From assembly GCF_001468035.1 (NCBI RefSeq), contig NZ_LNZA01000008.1, positions 186,001 through 250,000 on the forward strand: a DNA stretch of 64,000 nt, read 5' to 3'. Each line of letters opens with the position of its first letter. Position 1 is the stretch's first letter. Below the pieces are notes generated by a model. The model was not told the origin of the DNA. It saw only the letters and a program-made list of their open reading frames with translations, and searched no databases. Made by a program: the position numbers and the translations under genes. Below are positions 56,364-64,000 of the stretch, one piece after another. The DNA comes from Legionella tucsonensis (GTDB taxonomy: Bacteria; Pseudomonadota; Gammaproteobacteria; Legionellales; Legionellaceae).

Positions 56364-59267
56364 ATGTCAAAAACTATTATCTTTCAAAAATCGCTCTTGG
56401 TCTCCGGCATTATGTGCTTTAATGGTTGTGGTAATACTCTACAAGGCCTTCTGCATACGTGTATCAATGATTGTATTGAAAAAAAGATTCTTCCTGCAGA
56501 TGCACGACTTATCATAGATGCTGAACCCAGCGGGTTAGGTATTCATCGATTAACCATTTCTATTGAAAGTGAAAAAAATGATTTTATTCCTATAAAAAAT
56601 TTTGATTCCATTATCTTTGCCAAGATTAAAGAAGATATTATTTTTGAGATCATTGACGATCAAAATGAGAAAGAGAACAAACCAAATGACAACAAAAATT
56701 GGATTAACATACTTGTTAACTTAATTAGTATGGGAGCTGTACTTGCTTTAACATTTGCATTTCCTCCCTCAATAGTTTTAACCATTGGCTTAACAGCCCT
56801 TACTTTTTTTTCAACCGCATTTACATCTCGAGAGTACTTATTTGCTTTTTTTCGTAACTTTCGCACTAAAAATTTCGCAAATATGGCAACGACCATTAGC
56901 TTAGGCTGGTTTTTATCTATGGCTCATACTCTTTTTCATGCGATGAGCATGCCTTTGGCAAGTAGTTTTTCTATGATTTTTATGAACTTTATGATGCCAA
57001 CAATGTTGATTACTTGTATCAATAGTATGGATGAGATTAAACGGGTTATTATTGAAAAATCTAAAAAAATTCAATTGAAAGGGATTAAAACATTATTTCC
57101 TCAAATGTCAGAAACGTACCGTTGTCATCAACTAACTCAACTCGAACTAGAGCTTTTATCAGAAAAAATTAACCACCTACTTTCATCTAAGAAACAAATC
57201 CTCTCAGAAACTGATTTACAACTCAAAAAAGAAGAAGATGTTGCACATCTATTATTTATTCAGGAATTATTAAATACCAAAGAAATAAGCGAAGAAAAAA
57301 GAAATCTTCTAAGAGAAGGAATGCTCATTGAAGTTAACGCTGGCGAGTGCTTTCCAGTGGATTGTATTTTAATTAAAGGCAACACAGTAATTGATGCGTC
57401 TCTTCTGACCGGTGAACCGCACCAAACAAAACAATTATGGCAGCATATTCCCTCGGGCGCTATTAATCTTGGAAAAAAAGTTACTGTTTATGCTGAGAAA
57501 AACTCATATAATAGTACCGTTAATACCCTACTCTTTCGCTCAAACCGAGCTAAAGAATCACCAACTATCAAAGAAGAAGTTCCCAAATTTGCTTATCTTT
57601 ATACGACACTTGTTATCATTGGTCTTTTGGCGGCTATTTTTACTCCAATCGGACTAGGGATAGCAACTATTCCTTTAGTAATACAAAACATCATTGGCAT
57701 TTTGTTTTCCGTATGTCCTTGCACTATTGCTATTGCTCATCAATTACCACAACTCATCAGCATCCATCATCGTAATCATAAAGGCATCCAATTACGTGAT
57801 GACAGTTTAATTACACCACAATCTGATGAAATCCATACCGTAGTTTTTGATAAAACAGGAACTTTAACCACAGGAAATTCCATTGTCGAATCTTCTGACA
57901 TTCCTATCAATTCGTCATTATGGCAAAGAATCTATTTATTGGAAAAAACTTATGGTAAAGAACACCCTCTTGCTAAAGCAATTCAAAAATACTATGAAGT
58001 TACTATTAATAATCCCCCTCTTTTTGATGAAATAAACGAATGCACGGTAGACCCTGAAAATCGGGGACTCTCAGCGCAAGTGCAAGGGCGAATAATCCAA
58101 ATTGGAAGCGTTGACTATTTAAGAGGCAGCGGTATTTCTCTTCCTGAACCTGAAAAATCAAAAATCGAACAAGGCTTTTCAGCAGTTTGTGTCGCAGAAG
58201 ATGGTATCTATAAAGGAGTTATCTATGTGAAACATGAAGTAAGAAAAGGGATCATTGAGGCACTCACCCGGTTAAGAAGAGAAGGCAAAAAAATTATCAT
58301 GTTAACCGGAGATAACCTTTTATCTGCCAAAGGATTTAATAAACACATGGGCTCTATTTTTAATGAAGAAGATATTCATGCAGGGCAAACACCACAAAAT
58401 AAAGAGTCATTCTTAAGAAAAATAATGGGGACAGAAGAACACAGCCCTAAAGGAGTGTGGTTTGTAGGAGATGGCTTAAATGATGCACCTTGTTGTCGGC
58501 TGGTCTCTGAAAAAGGAGGGCTTAGCTGCGCAATGGACTCTAATGATAAATCAGCATTTTTTACAGACATTACCTTAAATGGTTCATTAGATTATCTATT
58601 TGAACACAATAAATTAAATCACTCCTTACAGCAAAATATAACCCAAAACAAAGGCATACTCATTTATAGCACCATCGCCTTTCTTGCTTTTATCATTAGT
58701 TTTTCTATAGCTGGAGTTGCCGTTTCTCCATTAATCCCAATGACTATTATGCTGTCAACAACACTTTTTGTTTTATTTAATTCTTATCGAACTCAACTCA
58801 ATATTGACTCCGCTTTAGATAAAGAGATTTCTTGGCCTAAAAAACTATTAAGCTCCAATCTCTCAATTGGATTATTATTGACAGCAAGCACCCTACTCAT
58901 CAGTAGTGTTTTAGTAGCAACCATTGCAACAGGGGGATTAGCCTTACCGATTTTAGCATTTACAGCTGGAACGGCTATAGGGTTTAGTAGCGCATGCACT
59001 TTATCGGCGATTAGCCTGCTCGGTGTGTTCACTGGTATCCTATCAACTTCATTACTGTCTGAACAAAGTACCCAACCTGCAAGTGAAGACCATTCAAGCA
59101 GCATTTCAATGGATGATTTTGGTTTGCCGGAGCCAGTTGATACAAAGGCCGCCTGGGAGAAAACGAATGATTTTTTCCTCAGTAGAACATATAAAAGTCA
59201 GGAAACACCACAACTGGGAAGTGAACCTATTTTGGATCAGGAGAGTTTTTCAAATTCTTGTTTATAG
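56364..59267 (+). CDS. P1B-type (heavy-metal) P-type ATPase
   Basis: The 967-residue protein has a cysteine-containing N-terminus (MCFNGCG, HMA-like). Two pairs of membrane segments follow, then LLTGEPH (actuator), CPC at about residues 451-453 in the transport helix, DKTGTLT (D496 phosphorylated), GKEHPLAKAI (the P1B HP motif) and GDGLNDA. These define a heavy-metal exporter of the P1B class. The metal is not certain; CPC suggests Cu or Zn/Cd. After the last typical helices come extra hydrophobic segments and a polar tail of about 70 residues rich in Ser, Asp and Glu. It lies just after icmX. Confidence 0.88.
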   Translation: MSKTIIFQKSLLVSGIMCFNGCGNTLQGLLHTCINDCIEKKILPADARLIIDAEPSGLGIHRLTISIESEKNDFIPIKNFDSIIFAKIKEDIIFEIIDDQNEKENKPNDNKNWINILVNLISMGAVLALTFAFPPSIVLTIGLTALTFFSTAFTSREYLFAFFRNFRTKNFANMATTISLGWFLSMAHTLFHAMSMPLASSFSMIFMNFMMPTMLITCINSMDEIKRVIIEKSKKIQLKGIKTLFPQMSETYRCHQLTQLELELLSEKINHLLSSKKQILSETDLQLKKEEDVAHLLFIQELLNTKEISEEKRNLLREGMLIEVNAGECFPVDCILIKGNTVIDASLLTGEPHQTKQLWQHIPSGAINLGKKVTVYAEKNSYNSTVNTLLFRSNRAKESPTIKEEVPKFAYLYTTLVIIGLLAAIFTPIGLGIATIPLVIQNIIGILFSVCPCTIAIAHQLPQLISIHHRNHKGIQLRDDSLITPQSDEIHTVVFDKTGTLTTGNSIVESSDIPINSSLWQRIYLLEKTYGKEHPLAKAIQKYYEVTINNPPLFDEINECTVDPENRGLSAQVQGRIIQIGSVDYLRGSGISLPEPEKSKIEQGFSAVCVAEDGIYKGVIYVKHEVRKGIIEALTRLRREGKKIIMLTGDNLLSAKGFNKHMGSIFNEEDIHAGQTPQNKESFLRKIMGTEEHSPKGVWFVGDGLNDAPCCRLVSEKGGLSCAMDSNDKSAFFTDITLNGSLDYLFEHNKLNHSLQQNITQNKGILIYSTIAFLAFIISFSIAGVAVSPLIPMTIMLSTTLFVLFNSYRTQLNIDSALDKEISWPKKLLSSNLSIGLLLTASTLLISSVLVATIATGGLALPILAFTAGTAIGFSSACTLSAISLLGVFTGILSTSLLSEQSTQPASEDHSSSISMDDFGLPEPVDTKAAWEKTNDFFLSRTYKSQETPQLGSEPILDQESFSNSCL

Positions 59268-59574
59268 TAACAGGTCACGGGAGGCTGTTCATTATTTGGA
59301 TGTATTGTAGTCTGGGTGCAGTAGTTTAAAATCACTGTTCCCGAGCCGATTTTAAAAACCTTACGTTTTCCCAAACTTTATATTGCGCATCATATTGAGG
59401 TCACAAATTGTGATCTCAAGGCGACAAATGCAATTATCCGATGTTTCTCGCATTATAGCACCCCTTCTAAATCGTTTTATTTACATCCAATGAAAATTTA
59501 AAACTATTTGATCACAAATAGAGCAAATGATAAAATATAGGTTTTAAATATGAGATAACCTGAAAGGGTACTTA
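59268..59574. other. Intergenic region with two palindromes
   Basis: This 307-bp gap holds TTGAGGTCACAA-A-TTGTGATCTCAA at 59395-59419 (one wobble pair) and CTATTTG-ATCA-CAAATAG at 59504-59521. Both contain TCACAA. They may be operator sites for the flavoprotein gene or hairpins. No gene was seen. Confidence 0.45.
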
Positions 59575-61572
59575 ATGAAAGAAGCAGATATAGTCATCGT
59601 TGGTGGTGGACCCATTGGTTATGCTCAGGCAATGGCATTTAAAAAATTAAATAAGGATTTAAAAGTAGTTGTTTTAGAAAAATATCCTGAATTTGAGCGC
59701 AAGCATACTCTGGTCATGCAGCCCAAGCAATTAGAAAAACTCATGATTGCTACAGGCGCCCAGAATGACCCTGATTTAAAAAAACTTCTTAAAACCCTAC
59801 GTAAAAAACCCCATATACGCACGAATCATATTCAAGAGCAATTTAAAAAAATAGCCGAAGCTGCCGGTGTAGAAACAGTTATCACCACAGTAGAAGAGAA
59901 AACTAAAGAAGGGATACCTGTACCTGAAAAAACTATTGATCAGTTAGTATTAGGCTATAAGCCAAAACTTATTGTAGGTGCTGATGGAACGCATAGTGTA
60001 GTCAATGAAAAATTATTTCCCAAAGGAAATCACGAACACACTGAAGTCGATTTTGCAATGCAAATTCGTTATGAAATTGAAGGGAATGCAGATACAGAAA
60101 AATCATGGGAAAAGAGTGTTTCCTTTTATCAAAATCTGGCACGCCAAGGCTTAGTTGCGACACAACAAATAGGTAAGAAAGATCCTGAAACAGGAAAAAC
60201 GCCAATCACAGTACAATTAATTATTCCTAAAGAAGATTATCTTCCTCTAAAACAGTTTACCGCTAAAAAAGCGATTAAACCCTTTGCAAACGATACAGAA
60301 AAAGATGAACGAGAAAGATTCGCCAAGGTACCTCCACATCTTCGTAATTTTATTAGCAATCACATTGAATCCGTTCTTATGGGATCCGAGAATGGCAAAC
60401 TTGATAAGGACTCCATTCGCATTAGTGTGAATGAACTACCTGCTTCTAAAGCCAAGAAAGTAGTTACTGAATACAAAGGTGCAGACGACTCCCTGGAAGA
60501 ACCGGTTCAAATCTCGTTAAATGGTGATGCCGCTTTAGGATTATCTTATTTTAAAGGATTTAATGCTGGCTTAGAGGCTTTAGCTAAATATGTTGAACTA
60601 CTAAAACCAGCTCTTGTCGGTGACCTGGACAAAAAATTACTCAAAGAAAAGCTAGAGGACTATCAAAATTGGTTTTCACTTTTTGCAGATAAAAAAATCG
60701 ATGAAGTGAAAGAATATAGTGCTCTAAAAATAAAACCTGCATTCAAGATAGTTAAATTCGTACGAAAAATGAAAGGTTTTTCACATTTCGAACCTCCTGC
60801 TCAAAAAGAGCAAGCAATCCAATCTTATTTTCGTTTACTCACTAAAACACACCCCGGAGATAAAATTCGCTATGAACCCTATCCGCATCGAGCATACAAT
60901 CCGGACATTAAGTTAGGACAATTCGCTTATGTGCCCATTCGATATTCCCTGAAAAAAATGGGTAAACTCTTTATTGATTTTTTTAAACCATACAAAGGGA
61001 CATATCAACTGGCTAATGATTTTAAGCAGCCACTTGTGGGCACAGTAAATATTACCAGCGGACTGGTAAAAATTGTTACGGGTATAGTAAAGCCTTCCCG
61101 TTTTGCGGATGGGCTATTCACTCTAGCAAGGGGCTTATTAGAATTAGCCCTCTGGCCTTTAGCATGGACTTTGAAACCCCTTCTAAGAGGGCTCATCACT
61201 CTAATAGATAATAAGCCCCATTTAATAGAAAAAAACCATGGGATGGAAAAGCTGGCCGCTCGAGGAGAAGAGCTTTTACAAGAAGAAATAGAAGAGACAT
61301 TTTCTTTTGTCAAAGCAAAATTATTGTTAGGCATTTGTCATGACCTACATCGTAAATTTGATAAAGCAAATCAACGTCATCAAAAAACGGGACTTCATTC
61401 CGAAAAAGAAGAGGAAATTTATGCGACGCTTATTCCCAAAACCCAAGAAGAAGGGACCATCTCTTTTAAAGCAGCGCAACAATATATCGGACTCTTTGTT
61501 GGTAAGAAGCTTTCTGAAGAAAACCTATCCTCATCAAATGAAGAGGCTTCTGGTATTGATAATGTTTTTTAG
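59575..61572 (+). CDS. FAD-binding monooxygenase-like protein, candidate effector
   Basis: The 665-residue protein begins with the Rossmann motif IVGGGPIGYAQA (about residues 8-19), and GADGTHSVV follows near residue 135. These are the two FAD motifs of the flavin monooxygenase/hydroxylase fold. HIRTNHIQEQFKKIAE precedes a segment resembling the MICAL-type layout only loosely. The C-terminal half is not recognised. It is Lys-rich with a hydrophobic stretch at about 490-550. The extreme C-terminus SEENLSSSNEEASG is Glu/Ser-rich, like the E-block signal of Dot/Icm substrates. The effector suggestion is inference from tail and location. Confidence 0.6.
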   Translation: MKEADIVIVGGGPIGYAQAMAFKKLNKDLKVVVLEKYPEFERKHTLVMQPKQLEKLMIATGAQNDPDLKKLLKTLRKKPHIRTNHIQEQFKKIAEAAGVETVITTVEEKTKEGIPVPEKTIDQLVLGYKPKLIVGADGTHSVVNEKLFPKGNHEHTEVDFAMQIRYEIEGNADTEKSWEKSVSFYQNLARQGLVATQQIGKKDPETGKTPITVQLIIPKEDYLPLKQFTAKKAIKPFANDTEKDERERFAKVPPHLRNFISNHIESVLMGSENGKLDKDSIRISVNELPASKAKKVVTEYKGADDSLEEPVQISLNGDAALGLSYFKGFNAGLEALAKYVELLKPALVGDLDKKLLKEKLEDYQNWFSLFADKKIDEVKEYSALKIKPAFKIVKFVRKMKGFSHFEPPAQKEQAIQSYFRLLTKTHPGDKIRYEPYPHRAYNPDIKLGQFAYVPIRYSLKKMGKLFIDFFKPYKGTYQLANDFKQPLVGTVNITSGLVKIVTGIVKPSRFADGLFTLARGLLELALWPLAWTLKPLLRGLITLIDNKPHLIEKNHGMEKLAARGEELLQEEIEETFSFVKAKLLLGICHDLHRKFDKANQRHQKTGLHSEKEEEIYATLIPKTQEEGTISFKAAQQYIGLFVGKKLSEENLSSSNEEASGIDNVF

Positions 61573-61705
61573 ACAGATGTAGGCTGGGTCTGGAGAGATA
61601 GGCGCAAATTCAGACATTATTCCGCTCCTGGCATGAGATTTTCAATTTACCAAAAGAACTAAGTAAGATTCTTCTGGTAAAATAAATCTGGTTTTAAGGT
61701 ATACA

Positions 61706-62746
61706 TCATATTAAATTCTCAGTGGAGTTATTTAAAATAATAGATAACTTTTCCATCACTTCATCAACAGAAATTAATTGCATAGGCTCGTCACCATGAA
61801 CATGCTCTCCCCAAACATCTTCAATACACTTGCTACCGAGAATTTTTTCTGCAGCTTCAGGATAATGGTTTACAACCAAATGTTGAAAAAGATAAGGACC
61901 AGAAATAAGAGGGTTGGTCACCGCGTGTAAGGCAACAACTGGGGTGTTTACCGCAGTAGACATATGTGAAGGACCAGTATCCGGACAAAGAACTACGGTT
62001 GCTTTGCTGATAAGTGCCAATAATTGCTTGGGTTTGGTTTTGCCTACAAGATTAATTGCAGTAGGAATCACTTGTGTAATTTGTTCTGCCAAGTGTTTAT
62101 CAAAATCAATTGGCCCTCCGGTAATTATCACGTGTACATTCCATTTTTCTCGTGCTTTTTGCAAGACTTCAATATAACGGGCAACGGGCCAACTACGCTC
62201 AGGTTTACTTGCCGCTGGATTAACTATCAAAATTGGACCTTGCTTTGGTAACTGTTGTTCTGCCCATTCATAATCTGCAGGAGAAATAGGTAAATCCCAG
62301 CGAATAACACGTTCCTTTATTCCTAAGGCCTGAGCAAATTTCAAAAAACCATCCAAGGTATGCTCTAAACCCGGAGTAATTCGTTCATTAACAAATAAGC
62401 CATGGGCATCATTTGCTCGATGTTCATCGTAACCTATTTTTCTTTTTGCTTTGATCAGGGGGTAAAGTAAATTTGTTCTGAGGCTCGCTTGCGGCGCTAA
62501 TAACACATCAAAGGTACGTCCTCTCATTTGTTTTTTAAAGCGCCAGTAGTCCACAATACTGTTCGGCTTATCAATTAAAATGAATTCTACTCCATCCATC
62601 CCTTCTACCAAATCAAAAGCAGGCCTGGAAATAATCCAAGTCAACTTGGCTTGCGGTAAATTGGCTTGTAAGGTTCTAATGAGTGGAACAGCCATTAGAA
62701 CATCACCTAATGCAGATAAACGTACAATACAGATGGATTTAATCAT
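61706..62746 (-). CDS. Glycosyltransferase family 9 (ADP-heptose:LPS heptosyltransferase-like)
   Basis: The start at 62746 (MIKSICIVRLSALGDVLMA) carries the GT9 N-terminal signature R-L-S-A-L-G-D. VNPAASKPERSWP and VLCPDTGPSHMSTAVNTPVVALH are the nucleotide-sugar domain signatures of WaaC/WaaF-like enzymes. It probably adds a sugar to the LPS core at the inner face of the inner membrane. Which sugar is not certain, since Legionella core LPS is unusual. An earlier ATG at 62770 adds eight residues. It overlaps the zinc-finger gene by eight bases. Confidence 0.87.
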   Translation of the reverse strand: MIKSICIVRLSALGDVLMAVPLIRTLQANLPQAKLTWIISRPAFDLVEGMDGVEFILIDKPNSIVDYWRFKKQMRGRTFDVLLAPQASLRTNLLYPLIKAKRKIGYDEHRANDAHGLFVNERITPGLEHTLDGFLKFAQALGIKERVIRWDLPISPADYEWAEQQLPKQGPILIVNPAASKPERSWPVARYIEVLQKAREKWNVHVIITGGPIDFDKHLAEQITQVIPTAINLVGKTKPKQLLALISKATVVLCPDTGPSHMSTAVNTPVVALHAVTNPLISGPYLFQHLVVNHYPEAAEKILGSKCIEDVWGEHVHGDEPMQLISVDEVMEKLSIILNNSTENLI

Positions 62747-62936
62747 TCTGTAAAACAAATCGCGAACCACAATAAGGACACACTTCTACTCCGGTCTTTT
62801 CAATAGGTAAGTAAACCTTTGGGTGAGCATTCCATAACACCATATCCTTTGTCGGACAGCTCAGAGGTAATTCATTACGGTGTACTACATAATTTTTTTT
62901 TGTACTCGCGGGTTCTTTCTTTTTGGCTTTTAACAT
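62739..62936 (-). CDS. Small zinc-finger domain protein
   Basis: The 65-residue protein has a basic N-terminus and the pattern H-x ... C ... H-P-K-V-Y-L ... C-P-Y-C-G near the C-terminus, typical of the zf-CHCC (NDUFS6-like) family. Its role is not established. It lies between miaA and the glycosyltransferase gene and overlaps the latter. Confidence 0.75.
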   Translation of the reverse strand: MLKAKKKEPASTKKNYVVHRNELPLSCPTKDMVLWNAHPKVYLPIEKTGVEVCPYCGSRFVLQND

Positions 62937-62952
62937 GATGTTCCTTTAAATC

Positions 62953-63891
62953 TTATTTAATAGGATTATCTAATATTTCCTCAATTTTCGCTATAATCTC
63001 ATCGCGAAAAGACCCATTTTGTGGATCATAATAAAAGGCATCTCCCCAATGCCTGAGCCAGGTTAATTGACGTTTCGCCAATTGACGGGTAGCAGCAATC
63101 CCTTTGTCACGCATTATAGGATAATCATAACCGCCTTGCAGATATTCGAGAGCTTGCCTATATCCTACACAGCGCATGGAGGGTAAGTTTATGGTTAAAT
63201 GCCATTTTTGTTGTAGCTGTTTTACTTCTTCAATAAAACCTTCGGCTAACATATGATCAAAACGCTGTGCGATGCGTTCATGCAACCACGCTCTTTGCTC
63301 TGGAAAGAGAATAAAATTCACAAAATGATAATCTGGCTTTTCCTTATGCTGCTTAAGAAACGCAGACAGGGTTTTACCCGTCACATAATAAACTTCTAAT
63401 GCACGTTGAATTCGTTGTGCGTCATGAGCATGAATTCGTGCGGCAGATTCGGGATCAATTTGTATCAATTTTTGATGAAGAACAGGCCAACTCAATAAAG
63501 CTGCTTCATCTTCCAATTGCTGACGTATCACCGGATTCGCCTCAGGCAAAGCAGATAAGCCTTTTTGTAACGCATTAAAATACATCATCGTTCCCCCAAC
63601 AAGCAAAGGGATTTTGCCTTTTTTGATGATTGCGTTACACAAAGATAAAGTGTCAGTACAAAATTGAGCAGCAGAATAGGACTCAACAGGATCCTTGATA
63701 TCAATTAAGTGATGCGGCGCTATGTGCAGCTCCTGAGGAGTTGGCTTGGCAGTTCCTATATTCATATCACGATAAATCATTGCGGAATCAACGCTAATAA
63801 TTTCAAAAGGATATCGTGCTATTAATTCACAAGCTAAAGCCGTTTTTCCTGAAGCAGTTGGTCCCATCAAACAAAAAATTAATTTAACCAT
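62953..63891 (-). CDS. miaA: tRNA dimethylallyltransferase
   Basis: MiaA adds a dimethylallyl group to A37 of tRNAs that read UNN codons. GPTASGKT at residues 10-17 is the P-loop, and EIISVDSAMIYRDMNIGTAKP follows (cited in part: ISVDSAMIYR and IGTAKP). HHLIDI, LVGGTMMYFNAL and the DAQRIQRALEVY blocks confirm the family. The 312-residue length is normal. It is separated by 22 bases from the end of another minus-strand gene. Confidence 0.96.
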   Translation of the reverse strand: MVKLIFCLMGPTASGKTALACELIARYPFEIISVDSAMIYRDMNIGTAKPTPQELHIAPHHLIDIKDPVESYSAAQFCTDTLSLCNAIIKKGKIPLLVGGTMMYFNALQKGLSALPEANPVIRQQLEDEAALLSWPVLHQKLIQIDPESAARIHAHDAQRIQRALEVYYVTGKTLSAFLKQHKEKPDYHFVNFILFPEQRAWLHERIAQRFDHMLAEGFIEEVKQLQQKWHLTINLPSMRCVGYRQALEYLQGGYDYPIMRDKGIAATRQLAKRQLTWLRHWGDAFYYDPQNGSFRDEIIAKIEEILDNPIK

Positions 63892-63913
63892 TCATTATCT
63901 CAATTAAAAAACA

Positions 63914-64000
63914 TCATGAATCTAGCTTCAATAAATTTTTACAATCTTCGCTTGTTAACACTTTAAATAGTCCCGGTCTTTTATTTTCTTCATTATATAG
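63914..64000 (-). CDS. C-terminal end of an unidentified gene upstream of miaA (partial)
   Basis: A frame open to the window edge ends with TGA at 63914-63916 and encodes 28 residues, including KRPGLFKVL and ending LLKLDS. It lies 22 bases upstream of miaA on the same strand, so it is probably in the same operon. mutL commonly precedes miaA in gammaproteobacteria, but the residues visible are too few to claim it. Confidence 0.4.
   Translation of the reverse strand, partial: LYNEENKRPGLFKVLTSEDCKNLLKLDS

Noticed and set aside
1-64000. CRISPR array or complete insertion sequence
   Set aside because: No regularly spaced direct repeats and no transposase or integrase frame were seen anywhere in the window.

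Overview
The window is a chromosomal segment from a Legionella species. The decisive evidence is two blocks encoding the Dot/Icm type IVB secretion system: dotD-dotC-dotB, and icmV-dotA divergent from icmW-icmX. Their protein lengths are close to those remembered for L. pneumophila. AT-rich intergenic DNA and a conserved gammaproteobacterial core gene set agree with this. The species cannot be fixed from the sequence alone.

Layout. 1-11 kb: a 5'-truncated plsC-type acyltransferase, ggt, coaD, lolB, tRNA-Gln(TTG), prs, fis, a DUF945 protein, an MFS transporter, an SseB-like protein, a small protein with an RMF-like signature (probably LetE) and pdxH. 11-21 kb, minus strand: the TCA cluster sdhCDAB-sucABCD. 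21-28 kb: a tandem-repeat/ankyrin-like protein that is a candidate Dot/Icm effector, an unknown 214-residue protein, feoABC behind a Fur-box-like site, zapE and an alpha/beta hydrolase. 28-38 kb: a membrane acyltransferase, panB-panC, a 1325-residue Pls/PosA-type NRPS, and two hydrolases. 38-45 kb: rpoH, ftsXEY, a pair of M16 peptidase-like proteins and rsmD. 45-56 kb: the Dot/Icm genes, with a DRE-TIM aldolase-like gene and an ankyrin-containing putative cysteine hydrolase between the two blocks. 56-64 kb: a P1B-type ATPase with an unusual C-terminal tail, a large flavoprotein with an effector-like C-terminus, a GT9 glycosyltransferase, a zinc-finger protein, miaA and the C-terminal end of one more gene.

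How the genes work together: DotC and DotD are the lipoproteins of the outer-membrane core, DotB is the cytoplasmic ATPase, DotA and IcmV are membrane components, IcmW is the adaptor chaperone and IcmX is periplasmic. Sdh and Suc proteins form consecutive TCA steps. PanB, PanC and, at a distance, CoaD belong to pantothenate/CoA synthesis. FtsE-FtsX form the divisome ABC complex and FtsY is the SRP receptor.

Beyond genes, the window carries at least two families of small dispersed inverted-repeat elements (MITE-like) in gene ends and intergenic gaps, several long perfect hairpins, a consensus CpxR-type direct repeat just before icmW, and a short upstream reading frame overlapping the panB start. 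The most interesting leads are the 487-residue repeat protein, the ankyrin/cysteine-hydrolase candidate between dotB and dotA, the RMF-like membrane protein, and the lysine-like specificity code in the Pls-type NRPS.
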